NCBI GenBank assembly: GCA_021234155.1
Contig: JAJEKV010000023.1
Coordinates: 6,411,945 to 6,475,944 of the forward strand
DNA length: 64,000 bases
Origin: Isoetes taiwanensis
Taxonomy: Eukaryota; Streptophyta; Lycopodiopsida; Isoetales; Isoetaceae
Reading direction: 5' to 3'
Shown piece after piece: positions 10,401 to 20,600 of this stretch; position 1 is the first letter of the stretch, and each line of letters opens with the position of its first letter. The notes under the pieces are model-generated. The model was given only the letters and a program-made list of their open reading frames with translations. It did no database searches and had not been told where the DNA came from. A program made the translations under genes and the position numbers.

Positions 10401-12638
10401 AGACTAAACATTGAGCAACGCTTATTGTTTGATGACATTATGTATAAGAAAATGATAGATCCACGACACCAGATAATGTTATTTCTCACAGGTGGAGCAG
10501 GAGTTGGGAAGTCTACAGTATTAAAATGCATAATTCAAGGAATGAAAAGGTGGTATGAGCATGAGTATATTGAGTGCGTGGGGAAACCAACAACAATTGT
10601 TACAGCATTTACGGGTAAGGCTGCAGATCATATAAACGGCACTCAGCTATGGGAATACGGCCTAATGTCGATTATGGTCGTCAGTTGAATTCGACGTCGT
10701 ACGAATCATTACAACATACGAGAAACACACATGACACAGTTAAGCTTCTTGTCATCGATGAGATATCTATGGTTGGTTTGACACTATTCTATGCAGTGGA
10801 TCACATGTGCAATAGGTAAGAGATAATCTTTGGCCAAAATAAATTGACAATGTAAAATTGTATGCTATACGAACTAAATAATTTATGTATTTTATGCAGG
10901 TTCAAAGGAACATTCCATATACCATTTGGAGGACTAGATGTTATAGCATCTGGAGATTTTTACCAGTTGCCACCATTATATGACAAAATGATATTCTGTG
11001 ATCCTGATGCAAAAGATATAAGGCGGTTGGGATCTATTTGTTTACCGGCATTATATCATCCATGGAAATCCAATTTCAAGGCATGTGAATTGAAGGAATT
11101 AGTTAGACAACAAAGTGATATACCGTTCGCAAAAGTTTTAGCTCGCATGAGAATTGGAAAACAAAGTGATGACGATATAAATTTTGTAAATGGCCTGTGT
11201 GTAAGACAGCCTCCAGATGATCTTGCGTTGCCATACTTGTTTTATAAGCGTGACGATGTGAAAGGTCACAATGACAAGGTTCGTTTACTATATAATTGCA
11301 AAACATGTAACTAAAACAAATTCATTTACTCATTATGACTTCATTACTTAGGTACTATTGAGGAGTGATGGAAACATTGACATATTTGATTCAAAAGACA
11401 CGCATCAGGATGGATGTCCAACATCATCATCACTATCATCAGATGTAAACAAGACACACGGTTTGCACAAGCAGTCAAGATTGAAACCTGGTATGTTTGT
11501 AGAGCTTACAAGTAATATAGATCTATTTGATGGGTTGGTGAACGGTGCAGAGGGTATATTTCATGTATACACTCAGGTGCCAAAGAAGCTGCTATGGATA
11601 TGCTTTGAAAAACCCGCACAGTGCAAATGCTAGAGAAAGATTCAAATATTGTAGAACTAATGACATTGATGCAATGTGGACACCTATAGAGAAATCGAGT
11701 AAATTATGCGGATAGACAAAGAATGACAAGCATAAAATAATCGTGAGCAATTTCTCGCATACAACTAGCGATAGCTTCGAACCGCGTACCGTGAGCACAA
11801 GGATCATCATTGCATGAACTTTGCTTCAATCCAAAGATCTATAAAAAATCGGTCTTGTTTTACACGTGTTATCTCAAGCATGCACTCTAGTAGTGGCTTG
11901 TATCTGATGAAGCCATTGGAGCACTCAAACTTCAAGGTTAATCCTATTGTAGATCATGAAATGGAGCGGTTTAAAACATGGGCATCATGGGAGTATTCGA
12001 TGCCAAATGTTTACGAATTTGCAGATACGACATGTATTGTAACGACATTGAATGCATCTTCTGCGAGTCTTCACATTGAAGACATATGTGGTGATCATCA
12101 GTTGATGAGTTCACATATACTATGCTTACAAGAAGTTAGATTGAATGACAATTGCATGTTTAACAGAGAAGGTTATCAATCTATTATGAACACTGCCAAA
12201 TGTGGGATTGCCACACTTTACAAAACTTCAAGAATAAGTTTGTTACATTACAGTAATCTTGATTCAGATGCAGGCCTATATTCAGTGGTTCATTTATTAG
12301 ATGACAAAACTAAAGACGTTATCCAGATCATCAACATTTACAGGCCTCCTAGTTCCTCAGTTCATGTATTCATCGAAGATGTACGTACACTACTTAACAA
12401 TTTGAACTATTCGCATAAGATAATAGTTCTCGGGGACTTCAACATAAACATGCATTGCAAGAACAGTTATTATGACATGTTGACTGGCATATTTCATGGC
12501 TTCATTCAGAACGTGAAGATTTCTACTAGGCATACTGCTTTACTAGATCACATATGGACTAACTTCTCCACATGTAAAGCATGGGTATTTCCGTGTTACT
12601 GGAGTGATCATAGGAGAGTCTCCATATTATTGGAATAA
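7420..12638 (+). pseudogene. Helitron Rep-helicase-endonuclease (RepHel-EN), decayed
   Basis: This is the transposase of a Helitron, a rolling-circle DNA transposon. Order seen: a Cys-rich N-terminal finger (CESCNRLW ... CTRCHRQ, 7645-7790); a Helitron-like N-domain with ATFSMAESNWPDL (8746); a Rep region with HRGSPHDYMMLW (8997), HRHTKTCRKK (9151) and the two-Tyr block NAYAVATYCLSYI (9523); a PIF1-type helicase with Walker A GGAGVGKST (10495), Walker B LLVIDEISMVG (10746) and IASGDFYQLPP (10947). A C-terminal EEP/APE-like endonuclease follows, with LCLQEVRL (12123), VLGDFNIN (12427), LLDHIWTN (12541) and YWSDHRR (12598). Introns interrupt the helicase at about 10816-10900 and 11279-11351. 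Defects: frameshift near 7915, in-frame TGA at 8571-8573, and a small deletion near 10640 just before SAMGIRPN. The Rep motif has HDY where HxH is usual. Confidence 0.9.
11814..12638 (+). CDS. Endonuclease/exonuclease/phosphatase domain of the Helitron protein
   Basis: This segment is open for 274 codons and is the best-preserved part of the RepHel-EN protein. Its first 75 residues are helicase C-terminal sequence and linker (YLMKPLEHSNFKVNP). The rest is an EEP fold: catalytic Glu in LCLQEVRL, GDFN with the Asp/Asn pair, DHIW and the C-terminal SDHR with the catalytic His. All canonical metal-binding positions that I can recognise are present. In Helentron/Helitron2 elements this domain is fused C-terminally to the helicase, as here. 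It is listed separately because it could be expressed as a stand-alone fragment, although the homology runs on from the upstream exons. Confidence 0.75.
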   Translation: MNFASIQRSIKNRSCFTRVISSMHSSSGLYLMKPLEHSNFKVNPIVDHEMERFKTWASWEYSMPNVYEFADTTCIVTTLNASSASLHIEDICGDHQLMSSHILCLQEVRLNDNCMFNREGYQSIMNTAKCGIATLYKTSRISLLHYSNLDSDAGLYSVVHLLDDKTKDVIQIINIYRPPSSSVHVFIEDVRTLLNNLNYSHKIIVLGDFNINMHCKNSYYDMLTGIFHGFIQNVKISTRHTALLDHIWTNFSTCKAWVFPCYWSDHRRVSILLE

Positions 12639-13255
12639 GCACAAATTGAAACAACGCATTAACTTTATTTTGTACTCATGTAAATGTATGTGTCTCTTGA
12701 TTTAAGACATATAACATAGTGAACATTTTCACGTCTCCTATAATCATGGGGACATTTAGCAATTGATGCTTAATTATTTCATAAATAGAAAACCATGATG
12801 CCATCGCGTTATTTCATTACCTTTATGTACGATTACGTTGGGAAGATTAGGATTCGTTGGTTTCCAACTAACTGCAGGGCAAAAGTACTATAAGCTGTTT
12901 CTAGCAAGACATTTGGTAAGGTAAAACATTAAACAATCGATAAGATCGCTGATGGAGGATTCAGAGCTCTAAGTTTGCTACGTTGCATATTGTTCAACTT
13001 CAACAATTCCAGAAATGGCCTCATAACCCAATTGCCCTTTCATCCAATTAGCCTTTCCAATTCTTCCTTTTCCTTTCTCTCCTTTCTTCCTTTTCCCCTT
13101 CTCTTCTCCTTCGGGGCAACCCTCTGTGCGCAAGCACCTTGTTTTTCTATAGCTTCAATTTTGTCAACAAAATCTCTCTTGTATTGTCGCTCCATTCTTA
13201 TAAAACACACAATTAATAATGCACTAAATAGTAGACACTGATTTACACAAAGCAA
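12639..13255. other. Region downstream of the Helitron gene; terminus not identified
   Basis: A Helitron 3' end (hairpin followed by CTRR) should lie here or a little further on. The only small hairpin I noticed is GTTGG-ttt-CCAAC at about 12858-12870, immediately followed by taactg. The stem is too short and too close to the CTAA to call. The pyrimidine-rich stretch 13040-13110 gives a low-complexity frame only. Confidence 0.4.
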
Positions 13256-13441
13256 AGGAGTGCCGTATATATCGGACGGCGACATGTTATAGCCACGGGC
13301 ATATCCATGGTATATCCATGTCTTTGACATGTTATAGCCACGCCCAAAAAAAATTACACGGCGTTTTTGTGTGGACTTAGCGGATTTTTTACCATTTAAA
13401 GCTGGCTATAACATGCCCACGTCCGACATATAGTGCGATGG
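13256..13441. mobile_element. MITE-like element with about 33-bp terminal inverted repeats
   Basis: The left arm (from gccgtatat at 13262 to atgttatagcc at 13294) pairs with the reverse complement of 13404-13436, with about six mismatches. The element is flanked on both sides by caaagcaa (13248-13255 and 13442-13449), consistent with an 8-bp target-site duplication of the hAT type. Inside, gacatgttatagccacg occurs twice in direct orientation (about 13283 and 13327). There is no coding capacity. Confidence 0.7.
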
Positions 13442-13583
13442 CAAAGCAATCCTAAACCTCAACCTCAACCTGTCGCTAGGACAGAATTCAGGGTAACAAA
13501 CATGGCTACTTAGGTAATAGATAGCAGCGGCAGAGAGCTCCATGAAAGAAAACAGCACCCGCCAGAACAGGCTCGTCAACTAC

Positions 13584-13620
13584 ATTCTTGATTCTTGATT
13601 CTTGATTCTTGATTCTTGAT
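13584..13620. repeat. Microsatellite, (ATTCTTG)5
   Basis: Five uninterrupted copies of a 7-bp unit. Confidence 0.95.
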
Positions 13621-14563
13621 CCTATGGTCTGGCATAATCTGTGGGTCAAGCCTTTTTTATAAGCGGAAGGGGCTAGTATTCATTTTACAGCCCCCCACAC
13701 CTGACGTGGCAGAGGTCTTAGCCCTTCATTCCAGATTGTATGTTTGGCAATTCCTTGATTTGTGTCGAGTGCTTCCGAACTTTTCTTTTCTTTGACATTG
13801 CCTCCAAACAATATTTGAGAAAATGTGAAATATGATTTTCAAACCTCATGAACCAAAATTCTTCATTCAAGTTTCTTCCCTCTGGAATTAACTGAGACTG
13901 GCAGGCTTTTTCAACCTCGATTATCAAGCTCCCAGCCTAGCACCTTGCTTTGATTATCAGCTCCTAGCCTCAGTTATCAATCTTCAACCTGGATTATCAG
14001 TCTTCAAGTGATTTTTAAACATGTGAAAATAAGAAGAGGTAGCCACTTTAATTTATAGGACAATCTTGTTATGCTTTCCAGTCCATATTATTAAGAACCA
14101 GCTTTAATATCTTTGATCATACCCTGCAAGTGTGAACATGACAAGAAAGGAGTCATATTAATAAATAAGAGGACTAGCTATCCTATAAAATACACAGATA
14201 GCCTTAAGACCATATATTGTGTGACAACTAATTCCAATGGGCCTAAGCAAAAGCCCTCATAGTTGATTGTTCGTTACAACTAAGTTGGCTGGCACTCAGA
14301 ATGCAAACATAATTTTTCGTAATCTTCCTGCATACAGTTCTATACATTTAGTGAGTGACCACCCTTTCCAGGAAAATGCACATAATGGATCCCTTGTCTA
14401 CTTCTCAGAATCTCAAATCAACTATAGTTACAAAGTCAATTGCAACTCCCTCGATGGTATATGGGGCAACATTGCATCATCGAACAGACTAACTAATGAC
14501 GTAATCAAAACTCTTGTATCTAGCTCTTCCTTCCATGCTTCAAGAAGGATGTCCGTCTTCGTT
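13621..14563. other. Non-coding DNA, no recognisable gene
   Basis: No domain found. Short imperfect repeats of ttatcaNctcctagcct / ttatcaatcttcaacct lie at 13920-14010. Confidence 0.55.
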
Positions 14564-15180
14564 TTATCTTGATCTTTTAAGGCCAACCCCTTGAGACTTA
14601 GTAGCATGCCGTATATGTTCGCTGCCCCATTCTGTTGCGTTTAACTTTGACATATCATCAAAAGAATGCTTTTCAGCCACTTCATGTACTAATGGTGTTT
14701 TCTGCTATGTAGAATTGACAAGTACTTTGTCAACTCTCCTTTTTGACGGGCTTGATGACTGCATAGGTATTGTGGTTTCAATTGTTGTTGCCTCTATATC
14801 ATGGAAATACATTTACTGGTTATAATGTTAGAAAAACAAATCATTCCAATAAATTACAACAAACATTTCAAGAAAAGTATGTGCTTACAAACTTCTAATT
14901 CATAGCTCACTGTTATATGCCTTTACATATATTCTCAAAGAACTATAAACTTTTGGTTTTAGATAACACACAGCAGTTCCCATAACTGAATTCTACAAAA
15001 GAATACTTCCTTATGTCATAATTTTTATCACCTTGGACCCACTCAGGATATTGCCGGATCTTATTAAAATTCAAGTTTCAACCAAGTTTCAGACCTACTA
15101 TCCTTGTTCTCGCTTTGAGATGAAATTTCCATGAGCCACGCAACATCCTTTTCTGAAATTTCAAAACTCATACGTGCAAT
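14564..15180 (-). pseudogene. Exons of an unidentified plant gene, minus strand
   Basis: The terminal exon 14564-14758 is bounded by a canonical acceptor (atgcag) and is 195 bp, in phase 0. It reads SSSPSKRRVDKVLVNST, an in-frame TAG (14705-14707), then HEVAEKHSFDDMSKLNATEW and a basic tail LKRSR before TAA. A second coding-like stretch lies upstream (15180 down to about 15040): KWLVIARMSFEISEKDVAWL and, one frame over, NKIRQYPEWVQ before a gtgata donor. Composition and splice signals look like a real plant nuclear or chromatin-type gene, but I cannot name the family. The stop and frame change suggest a relic. Confidence 0.5.
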
Positions 15181-15574
15181 TACCAACCACTTGCTGCATA
15201 AAGCAAATATGAAGGATTTTTTAAGCCCAGTAGCATAGAGTTTATGGACCTAATGTGTACTACGCTCTTCAAAAGCATAGGTTATACAACTTATTAAGGT
15301 CTGGGGTGCATTAGCGAAGTTGAAATTGGATATAATCATTGATGTAAGTATTGTCTAATGATGTTACAGTGTTTCGATCGATCCCTCTGCAGTAAACATA
15401 TGATTCATTGTATAATCAATTTGAAGGCTTATCCATAGATCCCTTTGGTTCATTATTCTAATCCACTATTTGTTGAAGATATGATCTGTGAAATACGTTG
15501 TGATTACAATGTTCTTTGTCTCTAACTAGTGTGCCATATTTCTCATATTGCTATGAGAGGGTCCCTCAGGAAAA

Positions 15575-15730
15575 ATGGCAAGCATATTTGGAGCTGGACA
15601 TCTGAATGCAATAGAGGTTTTTAAAGGAGACTCAGGCTTCCAAGTGTGGAAGGAAAAGATTAAGCATGTGTTACAGGTTGAGGATCTGTGGTATCTGATT
15701 GAAGGCAATGATGGAGATGGAAGAACATGA
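15575..15730 (+). pseudogene. Ty1/copia gag N-terminal fragment
   Basis: A 51-codon frame MASIFGAGHLNAIEVF followed by GDSGFQVWKEKIKHVLQ and LWYLIEG matches the start of plant copia gag polyproteins (F-G-x-NF-x-W ... L ... LW pattern). The frame ends at a TGA and nothing else of the element is visible nearby. Confidence 0.6.
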
Positions 15731-15966
15731 TTGCCACTGTAAGAAGTACAAGTGCAGTAGCTGAGGCTGAAGAAGATTCATCAACTGATGTAATAACAGT
15801 GAGAAGTCAAATCAGAACTGTAAGTTTTACATCACATGTGCCAAATTTGGGGCCCTTCAGCCAATACCTCAACAATCCGATATAAGAAACTAGTTAGGTA
15901 TGGCGGTTTAAATAAATAATAGTGAAGGATAAATTTAAGGTGTAATAGAATTTGATAAGATGGTCG

Positions 15967-16135
15967 AAAATGAAAATGAAAATGAAAATGAAAATGAAAA
16001 TGAAAATGAAAATGAAAATGAAAATGAAAATAAAAATGAAAATGAAAATGAAAATGAAAATGAAAATGAAAATGAAAATGAAAATGAAAATGAAAATGAA
16101 AATGAAAATGAAAATGAAAATGAAAATGAAAATGA
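15967..16135. repeat. Microsatellite (AAAATG)n, about 28 units
   Basis: Hexanucleotide array with one AAAATA variant near 16028. All three plus frames and all minus frames are open through it, producing artificial dipeptide-repeat frames. Confidence 0.97.
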
Positions 16136-16379
16136 AAGATCTTGGACAAAACACTTGCCTGCTAGGTAGCCCTTCTACCACAACAACAAAGGTTGTTCTT
16201 TGTTGAGAACCACATTATTTGCAAATGCTATATTTCCAAACATTACAATGGTTTTGTTGGTTTTAGATATTTAAGAAGCTTAACAATATTATCACAAGCC
16301 AAAAACTCTCCGTGTCATAAAATAATCCCGAAGATAATAGAAAATCGTAGATCTAATAACAAAAGAAGAAACGCGATAC

Positions 16380-16620
16380 CTTCTTTGCAGTATTGTGCTC
16401 GAATATGTGAAGTATATAGCCCCTTCATCATCAATATCAAGATCATTGGTAAATACCCCTGCTGCTTCCTTGTAAGAGTATGTGCCAACCCTTCTTGTGG
16501 CCCAATATGCATCAACCCTTATAAGCATTAGCAATAACAAGGTCTCCATTTTTCTCATCAAATAAAAGGCCAAGTGGCCTCCCACATAAATGCTCAAAAT
16601 CCAAGTTCACAGCAGGTGGT
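16380..16620 (-). pseudogene. Strictosidine synthase-like (SSL/APMAP family) exon relic
   Basis: The family is a six-bladed beta-propeller related to strictosidine synthase. Visible motifs in order: CGRPLGLLFDEKNGDLVIANAYKG, split as CGRPLGLLFDE and GDLVIANAYKG (16600 down), then MHIGPQEGLAHTL, then FTNDLDIDDEGAIYFT (about 16440) and SSTILQRR, before a GTATC donor at 16379. The three blocks lie in different frames, needing two 1-bp deletions (after NAYKG and after AHTL), and a few residues between EAAGV and FTND appear lost. The first Asp of the usual FTDSST motif is Tyr. Other exons of the gene were not found. Confidence 0.8.
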
Positions 16621-17434
16621 GACAGGGTTTACATGCTTCAGTCTTGAAATTAGACTTAATATTAAGCTAAGAAAAGATTTAGCTACTTATGCAAAGATTG
16701 AAACCATTTGTTAAGGTAAAAATTTTGGATAAAATATGTTAATCACAATGCATGTCTATCCACTATGTAGATTGGAAGGGCATTACAGAGAGATGGTAAG
16801 GATGCATATGTGGAATTGATCAGTGTTTGGAATTGCTTTGAATGTCTTCGGGTAAGGTATGGTACATCAAGCTTCATTTGTTAGGAGCTTAGACATATTC
16901 CTATAGATATACCTAGCTATATAATAACCGGTAGAAATTTGGATGTTGAATCAAGTGCAACAGCCTCTAAAATCAATAAAGGTCAATGACGTGCCGATGG
17001 AAACAAATTTCTATGACTTATTCTCTTACACATCGGCTTGATACTCAAATCTTTAGATTCAAGGGGCTAAAGTAGAGTACGACAAAGCATCTGAAGTGTT
17101 CAACTAAGTTAAGGAGATAAAGGATATAGACGTAGACACCCACTGGTTAATTAGCACCAATAATCTAGAATCGTGGATTTGTGATGGATTGTGCTGTTGA
17201 ATTGTAAATGACAACTTCAAACACGACTTATTTGAGTCTTTCTATAAACATGACCATGGCATCTAAAAACCAAATTTTCCAAAAAGATGCTAGTTATTCC
17301 TTTTGCAAATGCCCACAACATGATAAGCCATCAAATGATATTTCTAGTATATGAATCTTTGGGATTGGGGAGTCATTTAGATGTAGCATACACAGAATGA
17401 TATGATCTATGATTATACCCATCTTATATACAAG
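16621..17434. other. Non-coding DNA, no recognisable gene
   Basis: A few dozen codons near 17120-17250 (plus) look coding (VDTHWLISTNNLESWICDG) but are followed by stops; no family recognised. Confidence 0.5.
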
Positions 17435-17532
17435 AACTTCCCTTTTGTTGCAATTCTGTTGTGGAAGATGTGCCGACACGCGTCAGCGCGGAGGCACATC
17501 TGACACAACAGAATTGCAACAAAAGGGAAGTT
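17435..17532. repeat. 98-bp near-perfect palindrome (40-bp stem)
   Basis: Arms 17435-17463 and 17504-17532 are perfect 29-bp reverse complements (aacttcccttttgttgcaat at the left end). Two mismatches follow, then a further 9-bp match (agatgtgcc), leaving a GC-rich centre around cgcgtcagcgcg. It could be a small fold-back element or a transcribed hairpin. Confidence 0.93.
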
Positions 17533-17559
17533 ATTGTAACGTGAAGTTTTGTTTAGGGT

Positions 17560-17850
17560 AAATTATGGCGGCTTGGTTCTGCGGATATGGCGCCCCAAAC
17601 TCCGATGATGGCGCTCTGTCTTGGCGATGCCACTCTGCTCCAATGTATTCTTGAATAGGGTTGGTTCTTGGATGGTTGGTTGAGGTTGCAAGCTTCTCGA
17701 ACAATAGTGTTGGCTCAATTTTGCGGCCATGGTGCCCCAATTCTGGCAATGGCACTCTGGATCGAGAATGGCGATGATACTCTGGATGGTCGCCCTGTTC
17801 TGGGCGATGGCACTCTGGATGTGGTTCTTGGAGCCGAGATTGCAAGCCTC
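17560..17850. repeat. Degenerate short repeats around ggcgatggcactctggat
   Basis: Variants of 'ggcNatggcactctggat' recur at about 17606, 17744, 17776 and 17806, and 'cgNNNatggNgccccaa' twice (17585 and 17729). The stretch is open in one plus frame (17668-17853) but the protein is repetitive and unrecognised. Confidence 0.55.
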
Positions 17851-20600
17851 TAGCAGCCATTCTTTTGTGTTTTTGCTGGATTTGTGATTGTTCACGTTCT
17901 TTTTCTGTTACTTTTTGTTTTTGTTCCTTGAAATAGGTGCATTTGGCATGAAGCTCTTGCAGATTTGTGCAGTAAACCTTGTATTTCTTGCTCCTAAGGA
18001 GCTTGTGTAGATGTCTTCGCCAAATTTGCTTTCTTGCTTCTAGAAGGAGCCTGTGTAGATTATAACAAAGACAAGCATTTTACCTGTGCAGTTTTGACAA
18101 GGCACAAAGGAACTTCTATGTTTGAAAATTCTCTACAAGGAATCTGTTGCTGGAGCTTTGATTTCACGGGGTTTCAACTCCCTGACAGAAGAAAATGCCC
18201 TTCTGGAGCTGCATGTCTTTGGAATCTTGCAAGGGCGAGGGGATGCATCTCTATTATCAACTCTGCACTTCTGGAAATCGGGTCTGATACTAAAAATAAT
18301 TCCATCTAACAGAGAAGGATAGTTTTCACCTCTGGTTCTCATTTTCCATCCAACCCCAACTGCGCAACCCACACAAAACCTGAGTTGAAGCTCCAAGAGC
18401 TTTTCACTAAGAGGTCTATGGACTAGTTTCAAACATTATGACATACAAAAGTTCAAATGTGTTGTTTTGAAGTTCATATGCCTTTCATAATTCTAATGGT
18501 GTTCCATAAGAAAGTAAGAAAGTTCATATGTTCCATCACTTGTTGAATCTAGTTTTACAAAAAAGATAAGAATGCAATAGAATATAATAGTAATCAAACG
18601 TGCTTTTAACTAGTTATCCTTTAAATCCTCTCACTTTGCACCTTCATCTCACTACCTATGATTGGGCTCATGACTTCCAATGCATATGGCTTGGGCCATC
18701 AGACTTCTTATTGATCCTAGCTCTCTTTGAGCCTCTCTTTCTGCCTTTTATCCTATCTTTTGGCCAAAAGACAACACACAAATGACATTGTATGATTGGG
18801 GTCATGACTCCCAATGCATACGTCTGGGCATCTCCTGCCCCTCAGATCCAACTACCACTGATGATACCAAACTCTTAGAAGGAAGGGGCACTTTCACGAG
18901 CTAGTTTGTGGGCATCTCAAACACTAATCTTTGGAGAATCTAGAGCATATTCCCTTCCACCATTGCTTTTTATTCCATTAGGATTACCAGAGAAGCGCTT
19001 GAAAGGACTACGAGTTGCTTTTGCCATCTCCACTAAGAAGGCCGAGATTTTAGAGCTCTACTGCACGAGCTTTCCAACGAGCCAAAGCATGCCTAAAACT
19101 GCCACCAAATGCAGGAGTTATGGCAAAATGAATATTGCAGCCAAACCCTAACGCTGCCAATAAAAGGCCCGGAGATGCCAGGCAATTTTTCGCTGCCAAA
19201 AACAGTCTAATCATCATACAACTATATATCAACAGAAAGGGCATGCAACGAGCTTTCCAAGGAGCCCAAAACACTCAAATTTTACATGGGAATCAAAAGT
19301 TATGTGCATACGAACGAGGCTGAAATCCTAGGCGCCATTTTGTCACCAAAAGGACACGTCAATATACTGGAGCCAGAAAACATCAAATTATTATTGATGG
19401 CCTTATATTGTGTGCAACCTAGAAGTAAGAATTATAGTGGAGAATTCGAATAGGTATTGTAATTGGCTTTTCTGCTTGCAAAAGTCATTATTGTAATGCC
19501 TTTCTTTTTTGTATGTTTCCTTAATTCTTTTGTTGGTTATGTGTGGAAGAGGTGATCATTAGGTTTATCAATGCAACGTGGCAATGTGAATGGAATGTGC
19601 CATTCATAGATTGGTGCCTAGGGAATATTTGTTTGTTCAACACAAAAAATCAATATGGATTTTTCCAAGATTGTTCTTTTGTTTTATGTTGTTATTCTTT
19701 CTTATCTGGACTTGGACTTTGGGCTTGGTAGAGGCATTTAAAAATGACCTTACAACACAAACAATGTGCCTTGCATAGGATGGCACCTGGACATGGCCAA
19801 TGTTAGAATGTAGAGCTATTTATGAAATTATGGGTTTAAAACTAAATCTAAATAGTTGGGGGTTTGATATTACATTGTTTTAACTTGGATGGCTTGGAGT
19901 AGACCATTGAAATGAAGAAAATCCAATGGTTTTCTCAAGTGTAAATACATGACACATTATGCAAATTAGATGTAAGGCCCCTCTATCAAATACAATCTCT
20001 TTGTGAATCTGATGAAAAGTGATACCATGAAGTTGTAGATTTATTTTCTTAGTTCTGTTCATGGTATATTATTATTTGGATGCTAAGGCCCCTCTATCAA
20101 ATGCAATCTCTTTGTGGATCTGATGAATACACCTGTGATAAATGTTGCACCCTAAATATTGGTTGTTTGTTTTGCAACAATATGATAACAGGGCAAACGT
20201 GTAATAAATGAGTGTTTCATCCATTTTTTCCACTATTTTGCTGGATTTTGTTTTAAAATCTAGGCATAGATGTGAATGGAAAATTATTTTAAGGTTATTG
20301 AAAAATTAAATGAACTGAAGCTGAAGTGCCCAATAGCGATGCGAATACCAAAATGAAACGAAAGTGTAACAAACATGTGTCAGAGTTGTGATGCAAGAAA
20401 TGTAATGGCAAAACTCCATTGCAAGTTTGTCTTTTAGCCCAAGAGCTAGAACGCCAAAAGCTGCAACTATAGCAGATGTAACTTTAAAATTTAAGGAATA
20501 TACAATCTACCACAGAAAAAGAACGACAACAGCTTAACTCATGGGGATGCCATAGTCTCATGAGGATGTCATAGTTTAGTTGCATGATGAGTAAATAATA
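17851..20600. other. Non-coding DNA with three pairs of short direct repeats
   Basis: Repeat pairs seen: tatgattggg(c/g)tcatgact(t/c)ccaatgcata at 18658 and 18791; a block starting acgagctttccaa(c/g)gagcc at 19065 and 19248; and aaggcccctctatcaaat(a/g)caatctctttgtg at 19974 and 20084. A plus-strand frame at 18122-18320 (LISRGFNSLTEENALLELHV) is coding-like in composition but I cannot identify it. Confidence 0.5.

Noticed and set aside
12858-12870. Helitron 3' hairpin GTTGG-ttt-CCAAC with CTAA
   Set aside because: The stem is only 5 bp and the CTAA overlaps its edge instead of lying about 10 bases after it; too weak to call a terminus.
15952-16206. Open frames of Met-Lys, Asn-Glu and Phe-His/Ile-Phe repeats
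   Set aside because: Translation of the (AAAATG)n microsatellite in all frames; not genes.
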